Assembly (NCBI GenBank): GCA_001687465.1
Contig: LVLI01000325.1
Span: 62,001-126,000, forward strand
DNA from: Halocafeteria seosinensis
Taxonomy: Eukaryota > Sar > Bigyra > Bicosoecida
Direction: 5' to 3'
DNA: 64,000 nucleotides
Part shown: positions 33,601-45,100 of the stretch, one piece after another
Numbering within the stretch: the first letter of the stretch is position 1
Layout of the letters: each line of letters starts with the position of its first letter
Translations under genes and position numbers: made by a program
The notes under the pieces: generated by a model
Told to the model about the DNA's origin: nothing
Databases searched by the model: none
What the model saw: the letters and a program-made list of their open reading frames with translations, nothing else

Positions 33601-36600
33601 ATCTACTCTTATAGCGCATCATGATCTTCGGACTGATGCTAGGCCTCTGAGGGTCACTAGTAGAGGTCAGCTTTTCAAAATTTCCTGCCGAAGTGTCCTT
33701 TGTTATTGACGGCTCACTGGCGACATCGGAATCCCTGTCAATGCTGTTACATTCACTTGCTTCTATCTCTTTAGATGTGAGGTCTAAACTGCTATCTTGC
33801 AAGCAATGTCCTTCGGTATGCGATCCATTTAAAGGCTCTGGCCTACTTAAATCATCATGCCGGTGTCCTAAATCGTCTCCGTTTTTATCTTCTGTTCTAG
33901 TACTTTCCGATGTACTGTACCCGGCAGCATTGACTTTCTGAGCACTCAGAAAATCGGAATTGGTTGTTTCTCCAACAGGATCGCTATTATTTTTCATCAT
34001 GCTTGATTTGTCGTTCCTTGAGGTCACCGAATCCTCTTCGAAATTACTCAAGAGAATTGCTAGAAACAAGCTCAGTATTATGTAGTTGCCGACGATTATG
34101 AGTGAGATGCAGTAGAGCACTGCCGCTGCCAATCCAAACTGAGGAATATACGTATAGACTACGCCGTTCCAGTCCTCTGTCGACAGTAGCTGGAAAACCG
34201 TTACAACTGCCCACCAAAGATTATCGAAGTGCGGCCTTGGTCGTTCCTCAGTGTTCCACCCACCGCCAAACATTTGCATGCCTAAAAGGGCGTATACGAA
34301 AATAAATAAAAACAAAACCAGGCTGACGTAAAAAACACCGCTGAGTGATCTTAGGATGGTTTCTAGCAAGCGCCTCAACGGCTTCCAGGATTTGGCCACC
34401 TTAAAGGTTCGCAGCAATCGAAATGCCCGGAAAACTGAAACCCCAGGCAGCGCAGGTCCCACAGTGACAGCTAAGAGAACCTCAAGAATGGAAAACATAA
34501 CGACCACTGCGTCGAAAATGTTGAATCTAGATCGCAAGTAACCTCTGATCCCGAAAGCGTATACTTTCGTTATCATCTCAATAAGGAATATTAGTGTGCA
34601 GGACCAATTAACCCAAGTCTGCAAGTTATAGAGCCAGTCCGACATCTCAAAATGTCCAATGGCAAGGGCCAACGTGTTGATAATGATAACAGCTGCCATT
34701 AGTGCCTCGAATACAGTGCTATTTACAACTTCCGTGAGTTTCTGCTTTCGGTTTTTCACGGTTTCCCCCGCTTCACTTAAGCACAAGTCATCTTCGCTCC
34801 AGCCCGCAGATTCGTGGGCACCTAGAGAGGGGTGCTCAATGGGCGACAATTCTTCTTCCTCTTCCAGCAAAGCCTGTATCTTCTTTTGCTCTTGTTCCTT
34901 AAGCTGTGCGTCCGCCTTCGAGTATTCCTCCCAGACTACCGCCAGGGCGAGGTTAAGAACAAAGTAGGAACAGAACATTACGAGCAACAAAAAGTACAGG
35001 GCATTGAGCCATGGCATGCCGAAACCGTCATTTAAGTCGTACATGATGACGACCCATCCTTCAAGAGTTACGCTGACGAATATTGCAAATGACGACAAAC
35101 CAAAATTGTCGAAGCCTACGACGCCGTTTTCTGGATTCCCAAACTCTTGGCATGAAGTGGGAACGACTATGTTTGTGCGACTCCCATTCAGGTGATGGAT
35201 TGGTACAATTTCATCAGAGCAGCTGACACCGGAATTGATGGAGCAAGTTGCATCATTCTCGTCTAGTAGGCTACACGGGAGGCCACAAATAGCGTTCTCC
35301 AGAGCAATGCTTTCGTTTGCTGTGCAAATTGGCGAAGGTCAGAAACGATGCAGTCTACCCGTCAAGCCAAACATGGGTATGGGGTAGTACGTACTTTCCG
35401 GGTGTAAGTAATAGCACCTTCCCTGAAGTACTCCTTGCCAAAGTTGGTTTCCTACGACTCCGAATATCATGAAAGTAAATGCTACGAAGTAAAGTAGCAT
35501 GCAAAGTCCAGGAAGTGCTGCTAACATTGCTTGAACAACAAGCTTAAGACCTGCAGTTACGATCATCGGCGGCCAGTATGAACAGTATCAGTCTACTGAA
35601 CATACTTGCAAGGCGTACCAGGGAGTACTTGTAGCACTCGTAGGGGTCTCAGCACCCTTAACGTCCTGATGATAGAGACTCCTCCTACTGAAGGTAGGAA
35701 GGATAAGTAGCCTACGAGCACGACGAAAGAATCCAACCAGTTCCATTTATCTGCGTGTATTGGGAGTCAAACCAGAGCGATTCGGGGAGATACAGCACGA
35801 AATCACTTACCAGCAAAATAGCTATTCTTTCCAAATACTCCACAGGCTGTCATCTTGATGAGCATTTCCAGAGTGAATATCCCCGTAAATGCAATTTCCG
35901 ATTGGGAGGCCAGCGCGTTCCTCGGGGCTTCTGACGGCCTCGTAGGGTCTCGAATAGCCAATAAAATGCAGTTTAGAAATATAATACCGAGAACTAGTCT
36001 ATCAAACCAGATATTGTAATATATCGCTAGACAATAGCTCCGAATCGGGTCATTTATCTCCATACACAACCATGCTTTGTCCTGGACTTCGAACTGCATA
36101 TTCCGTTCAAAAGCTCATCCATTCTATCAAATAGTGCTGACTAGCGCACTAACCCGTATGAAGGAACCTACCTGCTTGAATACTAGCCGGGAATCAGTTA
36201 ATTTCCTGGACCCTGGTCCCATAAAGAGTGCATTTCTTCTCAGGGAGCGCAGATTTGGCACTGGTCTTCTACCCTCCTCCTTCTCCGCATGCTCTATGGC
36301 GATCCCATTTTCCTCTTCATGAGTGTTCCCACCGAAGCTTACATTCAGGCTTTTTCGGCTTTGGTCGCTACTGGATGGGGAGGAACTCTGGGCGATGTTT
36401 GGGGCAGCATTGTGTCTTACAGGCCAGGCGGGAGTGGCGGATGAGTCGCATGGGTGTGTCATGCAAACTCCCCCAGAATCGATGCTACTCTTGGTTTCAG
36501 AGCCACTGCATACAGTGGATGTTGTATGACTAGATGATGAGCTTCCATGAGCTTCCTTGGGCGCAGTTTCCGAGCCAGAGACCTCCTCAAAGGCACTCAT
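30662..36600 (-). CDS. Four-domain voltage-gated cation channel, EEEE filter (channel B)
   Basis: Five exons: 36600-36172, 36093-35811, 35750-35619, 35550-35395, 35319-30662; 1,885 residues. It is a tandem paralogue of channel A with the same orientation and layout. Pore motifs TLEGW, STEDW, TNELW and TGEDW again give EEEE. S4 segments include RTLRVLRPLRVLQVLPG (I) and FFRIFRVLRIFRMVK (IV). Exons 2+3 total 415 nt and exon 4 is 156 nt in both genes, but the intron between exons 2 and 3 sits 40 nt earlier in B. The N-terminal cytoplasmic region is longer and Ser-rich and differs from A. The tail ends in an 11-residue Gln/Lys/Glu repeat. The frame is open upstream to 36672 but only with TTG, so ATG 36600 is chosen. 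Confidence 0.93.
30679..30782. repeat. 33-bp tandem repeat in the channel B C-terminus
   Basis: About three units encode (H/Y)QKAxxQxPxE. The period of 11 residues keeps the frame. Channel A has no counterpart. Confidence 0.8.
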
Positions 36601-37177
36601 ATCATGCTGAAATGTGTCCCGTTGGCTCCTGGTTGTGCTTATTTGAATATATAAGCTCCGATCAATGAGCAATGCAGACCTTCCTTGATAGCCTTTCCCT
36701 ACTGGTAAAGATGGATTTTCATTGTGATAAAATGTATACCTGACTATCCAACCCTATTTCCACGCGAGCAGCTCGTCTCTCTAGTAACTCCGGGAATGTA
36801 GGCTGAGGGCCAACCTGCCCGGCCAAGTGAAGCGCAATACCTCAACTATTTCTAGCTTAGCAAACTTTTGTCATATTTTTCGACCGGAATTGTAAGTGAA
36901 TACCATTATACCACCTCGCGCTGTTGGTGAGAAGAGTGGCGGAGTGCGTGGGCTTTATTTCTTCAATTATAGAATCGTAGTATCCTGGATCCGTAGCGTG
37001 TTTTGGCCTTAGAATCCAAATTGCATATCATTGCACCCATTATGCTGGTGTACATGCGACCGTGACATTCCCGCAATACCTTACTCTTGGAACACGCACA
37101 AACACTAGGTGTAGACTAAGCTGTTGAAGTGCCGACTCTGCTGCGCTGTTTCCATTTTACGGCCAAAGTTGTTCCTT
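36601..37177. other. Intergenic region upstream of channel B
   Basis: 577 bp between channel B and the CTF8 3' end. No gene or repeat recognised. Confidence 0.5.
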
Positions 37178-37840
37178 TCATGCCATTTCCGCGCGCATGC
37201 TGTAAAATTCCGTGAGAGAGCGACTGCCAATCAACGGTTGTGGTCGGTCGGTAAAAACAAGTTTCTTTCTAACCACTCCCCGAACAACAAACGAATTGCT
37301 AGTTTGTGGAGAACCGTCCTCATTCATTGGCACGTCCGCGTCATTGGTATCATCATGCTTGCTTTGCGCTGTTTCCGTAACATGCTCTTTCTGAACTTTC
37401 TGTACTATGATTTGTGGTTTGGATAGTGTCTCAATTCGCCCAGTGATCCTGTGACCTCCAATAACGAGCGTCGGGTTCCCTTTTGAGTCTAGTGAAATGA
37501 TTTTTCCCAGAATTACTCCGTTCAATTGAGCATTGCCGTCAACTACGTTCTTGGGCATCTGCGCCTCGCTCTGTGTCTGCGTTAAAGGAGAGAGCACGGA
37601 GGCTGGGCTGCTCTTTTGAGGCGTCGTGTTTGTTTGAATTCCATCACCCCCTTCTTTATTTTCAGTAGTCTCTGTCGTATCAGTTCTCTGTTTCTTGGAA
37701 ATATGCACACGCGCATTCGTCGTCTGACTGGCTTCCGTGCATTCAAGGGAGCCTTGGAGCTCCAGAAGAGCAAACTCCTCCTTGTCTCCAGCAATGCCAT
37801 CCGAATCCTGCGACCACAACGCACGCAGAGGGATCAGCAT
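37178..37840 (-). CDS. CTF8: CTF8, subunit of the CTF18-RFC clamp loader
   Basis: A 220-residue intronless protein. Ctf8 joins Dcc1 and Ctf18 in the alternative replication factor C that loads PCNA and supports sister chromatid cohesion in the nucleus. The conserved blocks appear in order: EFALLELQGSLE near residue 22, ILGKIISLDSKGNPTLVIG with HRITGRIETLSKPQIIV in the middle, and VVRGVVRKKLVFTDRPQPLI near the end. It is longer than human CHTF8 (121 residues) because of disordered Thr/Ser/Glu-rich inserts after the first block and before the last. The frame upstream begins with TTG; ATG 37840 is the first Met. It is divergent from the phosphomannomutase gene. Confidence 0.87.
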   Translation of the reverse strand: MLIPLRALWSQDSDGIAGDKEEFALLELQGSLECTEASQTTNARVHISKKQRTDTTETTENKEGGDGIQTNTTPQKSSPASVLSPLTQTQSEAQMPKNVVDGNAQLNGVILGKIISLDSKGNPTLVIGGHRITGRIETLSKPQIIVQKVQKEHVTETAQSKHDDTNDADVPMNEDGSPQTSNSFVVRGVVRKKLVFTDRPQPLIGSRSLTEFYSMRAEMA

Positions 37841-38187
37841 TTTTTCCAACAACAGCAAAATAAACCTCCAAATTGTTGTCTCTCTCTCTATATATATATA
37901 TATTCACTTCATGGCCAGATAGAATGCATAATTTGGCATCTCAATGATCTCATTGCAGCTGTGTATGCGCATGAATCGTGGCGAGTGTTTGAATTTCCAA
38001 CTGGGTGAAACTAATGTTTGACAGGTCGTGCCGCATCCTCAGGATTCCAGTGAGTCAGGAACTCATTTGTTTTAGATTAGATGTGTATAGAGACCCCATA
38101 CCCTCAATATTACTGCAAGGAAGAGGTAGAAAAGAAAACAACGTGCTAAGAATCGACGCTGGGGAGTTCCTAGGAGAGAAAGGAGAA
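37841..38187. promoter_or_regulatory. Shared divergent promoter region CTF8 / PMM
   Basis: 347 bp between two divergent start codons. It contains a (TC)n/(TA)n tract at 37879-37903. A bidirectional promoter is inferred from position only. Confidence 0.4.
37879..37903. repeat. (TC)n(TA)n microsatellite
   Basis: Five TC units run directly into seven TA units between the CTF8 and PMM start codons. Confidence 0.85.
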
Positions 38188-39027
38188 ATGGCGGCGAAGA
38201 AACACAATATCTTGTTGCTGTTTGATGTGGATGGCACACTGACGTATCCACGCTCTGTATGTTTCTATATAGTGAGAACACACCTCTATGCGCCGATATC
38301 GATGACCTTGTTTTGTTGGCTTGGTGTACAGAAAGCATCACAGGAGACACTGGACTATTTGCAGTCATTGCGGCAACATGTTTACACCGGCATGGTTGGA
38401 GGTTCCGATATGGTGAAGCAGCAGCAGCAATTAGGTGAAAATGTACTCGATATGTTCGATTACGTGTTTCCCGAGAACGGTCTGATTGCATACAAGGATG
38501 GGAAACAGATTTCAGAGAAGATGACGTTCAAAGACTATTTGGGAGAGGAGAAACTTCGCAAGTTCCTCGACTACTGCTTGTGGTACTTGGGTACACAAGT
38601 TGAGTGCCCAGTAAAACGAGGCACATTTATAGAGTTTAGAGCGAGTATGCTGAACATTAGTCCAGTGGGTAGGAATTGCTCCCGGGAGGAGCGCGACCTG
38701 TTTGAGAAATATGATGACGAGCACCAAACCCGGAAGAAGATGGTGGAAGCCCTTCAGAAACAGTTCCCAGATTATGGGCTGAAATACAGTATCGGAGGGC
38801 AAATAAGCTTTGATGTGTTCCCAATCGGCTGGGATAAAACTTATTGCTTGAATCACCTGCGTAAAGAGAAATTTGATAAAATCTATTTCTTTGGAGACAA
38901 AACATCTCCAGGGGGGAACGACTATGAGTTGTTTGTCAGTGAAGAGGTGGAGGGTAGGTCGGTGAAGGACGGCCCAAACGATACCGTTCAACATTGTAGG
39001 GAGATTCTTTCTCATCTGGATACATAG
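38188..39027 (+). CDS. PMM: Phosphomannomutase
   Basis: Two exons, 38188-38256 and 38332-39027; 254 residues, close to human PMM2 (246). It converts mannose-6-phosphate to mannose-1-phosphate in the cytosol for GDP-mannose, N-glycans and GPI anchors. This is the HAD-fold eukaryotic type: FDVDGTLT holds the nucleophile Asp and acid/base Asp; GGSD, FPENGLIAYKDGK, FIEFRASMLNISPVGR, GGQISFDVFPIGWDK and FFGDKTSPGGND follow in family order. The 75-nt intron (GTATGT...TACAG) is a multiple of three with no stop, so it hides as an open frame; removing it brings DGTLTYPRS next to KASQETLDYL as the family requires. The frame extends upstream to an ATG at 38014, but homology starts at 38188. Confidence 0.94.
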   Translation: MAAKKHNILLLFDVDGTLTYPRSVCFYIVRTHLYAPISMTLFCWLGVQKASQETLDYLQSLRQHVYTGMVGGSDMVKQQQQLGENVLDMFDYVFPENGLIAYKDGKQISEKMTFKDYLGEEKLRKFLDYCLWYLGTQVECPVKRGTFIEFRASMLNISPVGRNCSREERDLFEKYDDEHQTRKKMVEALQKQFPDYGLKYSIGGQISFDVFPIGWDKTYCLNHLRKEKFDKIYFFGDKTSPGGNDYELFVSEEVEGRSVKDGPNDTVQHCREILSHLDT

Positions 39028-39109
39028 GACACCTATATGAGTACAGAAATTGCAATGGGTATTATTGTGTATATTTGATGCCGTGCGGACCAACGTAACG
39101 GGAACCGCA

Positions 39110-42100
39110 CTAGGTATCAGGCGGACTATACGTGTTGCCCACTTTGTAGACAGAATTAACCTGAGCCTTATTTCCTCCTCGTCCACGACCTCTACCGCGC
39201 CCTCTTCCTCGCCCCCGGGTTGAGCTTCCATACCCAGCACTCTGAAGTGCACTTATTTGGTTGAACTCTTGCTTTCGTGAGCTCTTAGCCGCTCTCACCG
39301 ATGACATTTGCTTTGATGAAGCTTTTCGCGAGAATGATCTGCGTTGTTTCAGTTGCCTAACTTGTTTGTTCAGAGAGGACACTTCCTCTTGGAGATCGTT
39401 TAAGTATGTTTTAACAGATCTCCACATCAACGTGTTTGGCGGTTCCGGACTACCGAGTTGGTCCATAATTTGATCCTTGATGTCGCCATCTAATACCTTC
39501 GTCTCGTCGTTCATTCTTGAGGAACTTCCTAGTGTCATCATTGGGTTCACGGAGGTTTCAGCATCTTCATCATTATGTCCCAAAAGGTTCTTCTGCTCCT
39601 CCTCCAGCTCAATCGTACTTTTCTTCTTCGTCATAACCTTACAGTGTCGGCTGAACCACTCAGGACACAACCCACTGGATAACTCAGCAAACACCACGAT
39701 GCCGAAATATATCAATGACGTTACAATTATTAGAATCGTTATGACAGCAAGGGCCGTCCGCCCTCCTTCGCTCTCTCCATCCCGTAATTGCCGGCTTTGG
39801 AACATTACTCCGGCTAGAGAGACTAGCATCGCACTACCAAGCAGCACAGATTCTACGGTGTTGTGGTTCGTAAAAGAGGAAGTCGGACCTTGCCGACTCT
39901 TCTCGACGATTGATTTCATGTCAGTCTTGCGGGCTCGTTTCATCGTTTCGGTCTTCCTAAAAATATCTTTCAGTTCGGCATTTAACATCATGTGCTTCGG
40001 ATCTCCGGCTTTTACCCGTTGCTGGTGGTAAAGCCATTGGGAATGGTACTCAGCTGTTGACATGTAGGGGTAATGCTTTACGTGGAGGGCAAAGGAACCA
40101 AACAGTATCAACATTGCTAGCGCCATCTGAAACGCAGGAGTTCGTTGGAACATAAGCGCTGTTAGAGATATCCCAAATTTTCTCAGAAGAATAAATCCAA
40201 TCCAATACCATTTCCCGGGTTTGAAATTATAGTATAGCTTCTGGAATTTTTTCCGAAAGGGATAGCATTCTTCGTTACTGAGGCTGCGTTCCCCTCCGAA
40301 GCCCTGGGTTCGAAGGTACTGGTCAATTTTTACTAACTTCTTGTTTTTCTTGAGCGTCCGCATTACAAACGCGGGAAAACCAATAACGTACACTGCGGTT
40401 GTCACAATAGCCCACGGGAAAAGTTGCATGTGCAAGCCACCGGGTTTGAAGCAAGGCTTAAACACTGCCTGCATATATCCGTGCGGATACCCGTCTGGAG
40501 GGTCGGTCGGTCCACAGTTAAACACATCAAAACTTGTACGAGTTAGCTGGAAGTACAGAATATATAGGGTCGTAACCGATGCTCCGATAAGAATAGGAAG
40601 ATGAGAATTCCGTTTGGAAGAAGGAACATTGCGAATCAAAGCCTTATTGAGGTAGCTGAGGACGTGTATGACCAAAAACACTGACATTATTCCTACAGGA
40701 AGGACCATAACTGCGGCCCATTTCGTCGCAAAACCGACGTTCGTCGAGCACTCGGGAGCTGCCAGATCCACGTTTAAGTTGAAAACCGACAATGCAGTAA
40801 AAAAGTCCCGAACAAATAATGGCCATTGCACGTCCGATCGAGCAAACATCGCAAGAACTTGGAAGTAATCTATACCAATCATCACGAATGCCAAGTTGAT
40901 TTGCTTCTTGTTAAGGTGGTATCCTATCGCAGCCGCCGCAATGACACCCAAGATAAACAAGCACAGTAGTAGAATTGGATTGCTGGGGCACGTTCGACAC
41001 TTTCCATCCATTCGAAAGAAATCGTCAGCACATTCTCCACATCGATGCCCACTGTATGCTTCAGCACATTTGTTGTCTTGTGCGCAAGCTTCCTTGGGGC
41101 TACATGCTACAAACACGGGGCAACTGCCCGAAAACTTGCCCGGTCGGCGAAGCCGCTCCCTGGGACATAGGCTTGAGTCTTCTGTAATATCACCTCTATT
41201 AACAAGAGAGGAGCCATTGGGAGCGCGCCCTTCGGCAGGTACATACGTCCTCCAAAAGCCTTCAGCAGCTACAGGTTCGTTGTACTCTTCGCATATCATG
41301 GAATTATGTTCATTGTACCTTTGGCATCGAGGGCGTTCACAAATTGCACCTTCTGGGCATTTGAGGCAAAGTTCTCCAGGCTGTCCATAATACCCTTCAA
41401 CACATTCGTATGCGACTAGCCGCTCACTGGCAGGAAAGACGTTTTGCTGGAGTGCAACCCATACTGAGATGCGTTTGGATCCGACAGTATCTTCCTGCAT
41501 ATCGCAAGTCAGCTGCTTGTGGGGTGTCAACATTTGTGGGTTCAGACATTGAACATCATCAATGGTAATGTTAATCGGCGGCCCTTCAAGTCCAAAGTTA
41601 TCTCCTCGAATCCTCAGTTTTTCTTCAGACACAGCATTAGGGGTATTTGGGGAGAAAGAGCTGATAGAGGCGGCCTGATAAGATATGCGGAACACTTGCG
41701 ACGTTTTGCTCCCAACGGTTACGGTTAGCGGTAGGCCTCTACCGAAACTTTCCGGCAATTCACAGTCGATACTAGTGTGGGAATGAGATCGGTTGTAAGG
41801 AATGTCGGTGGGGCGTTCACACCTAACGGTCTGCAGCACAACGTCATCAATGGAAAAGCGATTTAGTCGCAACTGCTCCCATGGCGTCTCCATCGAGGGA
41901 ATCTTCACCTCCACCGGTTCTTCAGGGATGCATTGCTTTCCCCGAGGATCACACAGTGGTTTTCCAAAGTTCTCTCCCGATATTGTAATAGTGCATCCCT
42001 GGGTCGGGCACTGCCTATTAACTCCGCTAATAACGGGTGCTTCGTACTCAAACAAGATATCTTCGTCACTTTCCTCTAGAGAACTCTGGCCACCAACTGT

Positions 42101-45100
42101 CACATCTACAGCTTTCGGTTCTCCCTGTCCTTCCGGGAGCGAGAACACTATGAGCGAATGGTTCCAAAATGTTATATCCGAACGTTTAACTTCGACATGT
42201 GGATTCTGCCAAAGGGGTGCATCGGATGGATCAGCTCGCAATACAACAGGTGCCTCTTCATCGGGTGATGCGCCAAAGTTTTCTCCGAAAATCCTCACAG
42301 TAATGTTTCCTCTAGTCGGGCCTGTGGATGGGGAAATTGAGCGAACAACCGGGGCATCGTAGTTGAGTATTGCTGCCGAGCTCAAAGCAGCTTGCGTCCC
42401 CACGCGTACTTTCACCTCTTGCTTTCGGCCTGACCCTTCTGGGGCGATGCAGAAAATGGTGGTATGAGGGTCCGGCTCAGCTCTCAACAGAAGTCGCGTT
42501 CCGTCTTCTGGTTCCTCTCCTTCCCTAAGCAGGAGCTTGCATTCCCGATCTCCGATGGACACGTTAGGAAAAGTAACAAGTGAGTTACCAAAATTCAAGC
42601 CACGAATCACAAGTAAACTGCCTCCGGTGGTGGGACTGGTTAACTCTTGATGAATTAGTCGAGGTGCCGCATAGCGTATTCTAAGAGACTGAATTGATTC
42701 TGCATTCTCAGACGGGTCCAGCCTCGGATCACCCGCGAAGTATCGGACTCTGTAAGTTTGAGCATTTGCAGATTCCCTGAGAACGAAATCCGCCGTGGGC
42801 TTACCAACCGCCTCAGTTCCTGCATAACCAAAAATGTTGTCATGCACATTGTATTTTGATGCGACAACTATGTCACCCGGGGATATCTGCGTCGTCTCAT
42901 GCATAACTCCTGGTGGAATTTCCACAGAAGAAAACTCATGTGAATGGGCTGAGTCCACTGCGGTCTCAATATCCGCGGGATCCTCAAACTGCGGGGTCGG
43001 GGTCCCAGAATGACGCCATGTTGAGTGCGTGGAGGTGTTGCCCACAAAAACCGCCTGCCGGCTAACATTGAACGACCAACTACTGGGGATGTACGAGTGT
43101 CGAGAGGAAATGTCCACAGAACTGGAGGTCAACGGATTTCCGTACGGATGGTCTGGTGTCCGGAAACTTTGAAAAAAGCCAGTGATACCGAAACTATCAC
43201 CAAATAACATAATGAGGGCTCCAAATGTTGGCACCTCAGCTATGAACGTACTGCCATCATCCTCTCGGGAGACAGTGATTCCCATGTCTTGTCCAGAAAA
43301 TGTTATTGTATGGTCTGCATTGGGGCTTCTATCTAGATCAACCTGATTATGAGGATGGTTTTCAAAGGGAATCCCATTAACAGTCACTAGGTCTTCGAAG
43401 TCGTTTTCAACAATACTTAAACGCTGTTGCGGTACATCGTAGTTCTTGAACCCCACAACAGCTATTCCTGAAACGGCCGGCCGCGCGTAGTCTAGCTTTA
43501 TTGGGGCAGAAGTTTGTGTTTCCAACGTAACAGTCATGTCAACCTCGAATCCTTGACCCTCAGGAGTAGAACAAATAATTTCATATTCATTGTTGTCAGG
43601 ATCAACAACACGCGGACTGTTTTTCAGTAGCTCACATGTAGTGTTTCGCTCCCTTGGAAGTATTGGTGTACTAACTCCCTCGACGTTGGCAAATATTTGG
43701 GGCTGACCAACGTTAACTTCTGTGCTGGTGGTGTCATTGCGGACATCGTATATAGGGAACGAAATTACCATGCCGCCTCGAGTGGGTAGGTCAGGGGGAG
43801 TCCTTTCGAATGGGTGCCCTTCTTGGAAGCTCGGTTGCACAGCTTGCAGTTGGATTTCTTTGCTTTCATAGAAAAGACCATCTTCATTGTCATGGTTTGG
43901 TCTTCCTCCAGTGGGGAACAGTATCGGGAACCCTCGATTTGGATGACCCGGAGACACCACCCTTGCGGTAAGTATGTTAAACTCACCCTCCACGTCATGG
44001 AGCATCAGTTCGATAACATCGTGGGTCCACGAGCGTATCCTATTACCTTCCTTCACTCTTGGCTCTCTCGGGAGAATACCATTGTTCTTCGACACCATGC
44101 CAACTGCATCGCATGAGCCAAAATTCTTCCCTTTAAGCAAAATTCTCCATTCCGAACCCGCATCCTCCCGCACCATTGTCCTTGGTACTGGCTTCTCATA
44201 ACTGAATAGTGCTTCGTTGGAGAAGAGCGGATCTGAGCTGGTGCCTAAACTGGAGTCTTCCATTTTCAATACAACCTCGACAGAACGGTTCACACCAGCG
44301 CCCTCTGGCAAAACAAACTGCATTTGCTCCACTTGTTCTCCATCTCTCGAAACTGTATGATGATTACGCGTTGGAATCCATTTGTTCCATTTTGCGAAAC
44401 GGATGTAGGCAGTTGTTTTGGGGTCAAATGTAGCGAAGTTCCGGCCAATCACCGTGATTAATACAGCGCCATCAGTTGGTCCGGATGGCGGTGATATATC
44501 GTATATTACCGGATCGGCATAACTCCACCTAATCGTGCTTGCAGGTCCAATCTGCCCTTCTACTTTGACCTTCCAAACGTGATCGACGCCACTTCCGGGA
44601 ACTGTAGTACACTTTATAGTACTATGGTTGAGCACACGACATCGTTCCGCGGTGTACTCTTCGCCGGTGGGGCCATACTTTACCCATTCCAAGAATGTAT
44701 GATTTAAGGTGCCGCTATCTCCTCGGGGATCCTCCCATCGGAAATCACTCGGAGGACCAAAGCCGTTTCCAACGACAGTGATTTCCTCGCCGCCGAAGGT
44801 TGACGCGTGTTGAGACGCTTCCCCTGTTAAAGCTCCTATGACAGGCAGTTCATACGACGTTGACGGTGCAACGCTCCTTTGGCCATCAATAAACAGTGAC
44901 CATGTCAACCTAGTGCCTGCACCTGGAGCAGTCATACAGACAATTTGTTTGTGTTTCTCCTTAATTTTGCAATTCTCGGCTTCGAATTCGTCAAATCCCC
45001 CGATGGCGACTTGGTCCCCGTCGTAAGATGTTATTGTCCTCCTTTCAGAAGAATCATCTCCATAGACTACGCGGTCAATGTAATCTGTTTTAGCACCAAA

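Noticed and set aside
36601..36672. N-terminal extension of channel B
   Set aside because: The open frame starts with TTG and contains no ATG before 36600.
38014..38187. Upstream in-frame extension of phosphomannomutase
   Set aside because: The extra residues lack family similarity; the protein matches the usual length when started at 38188.
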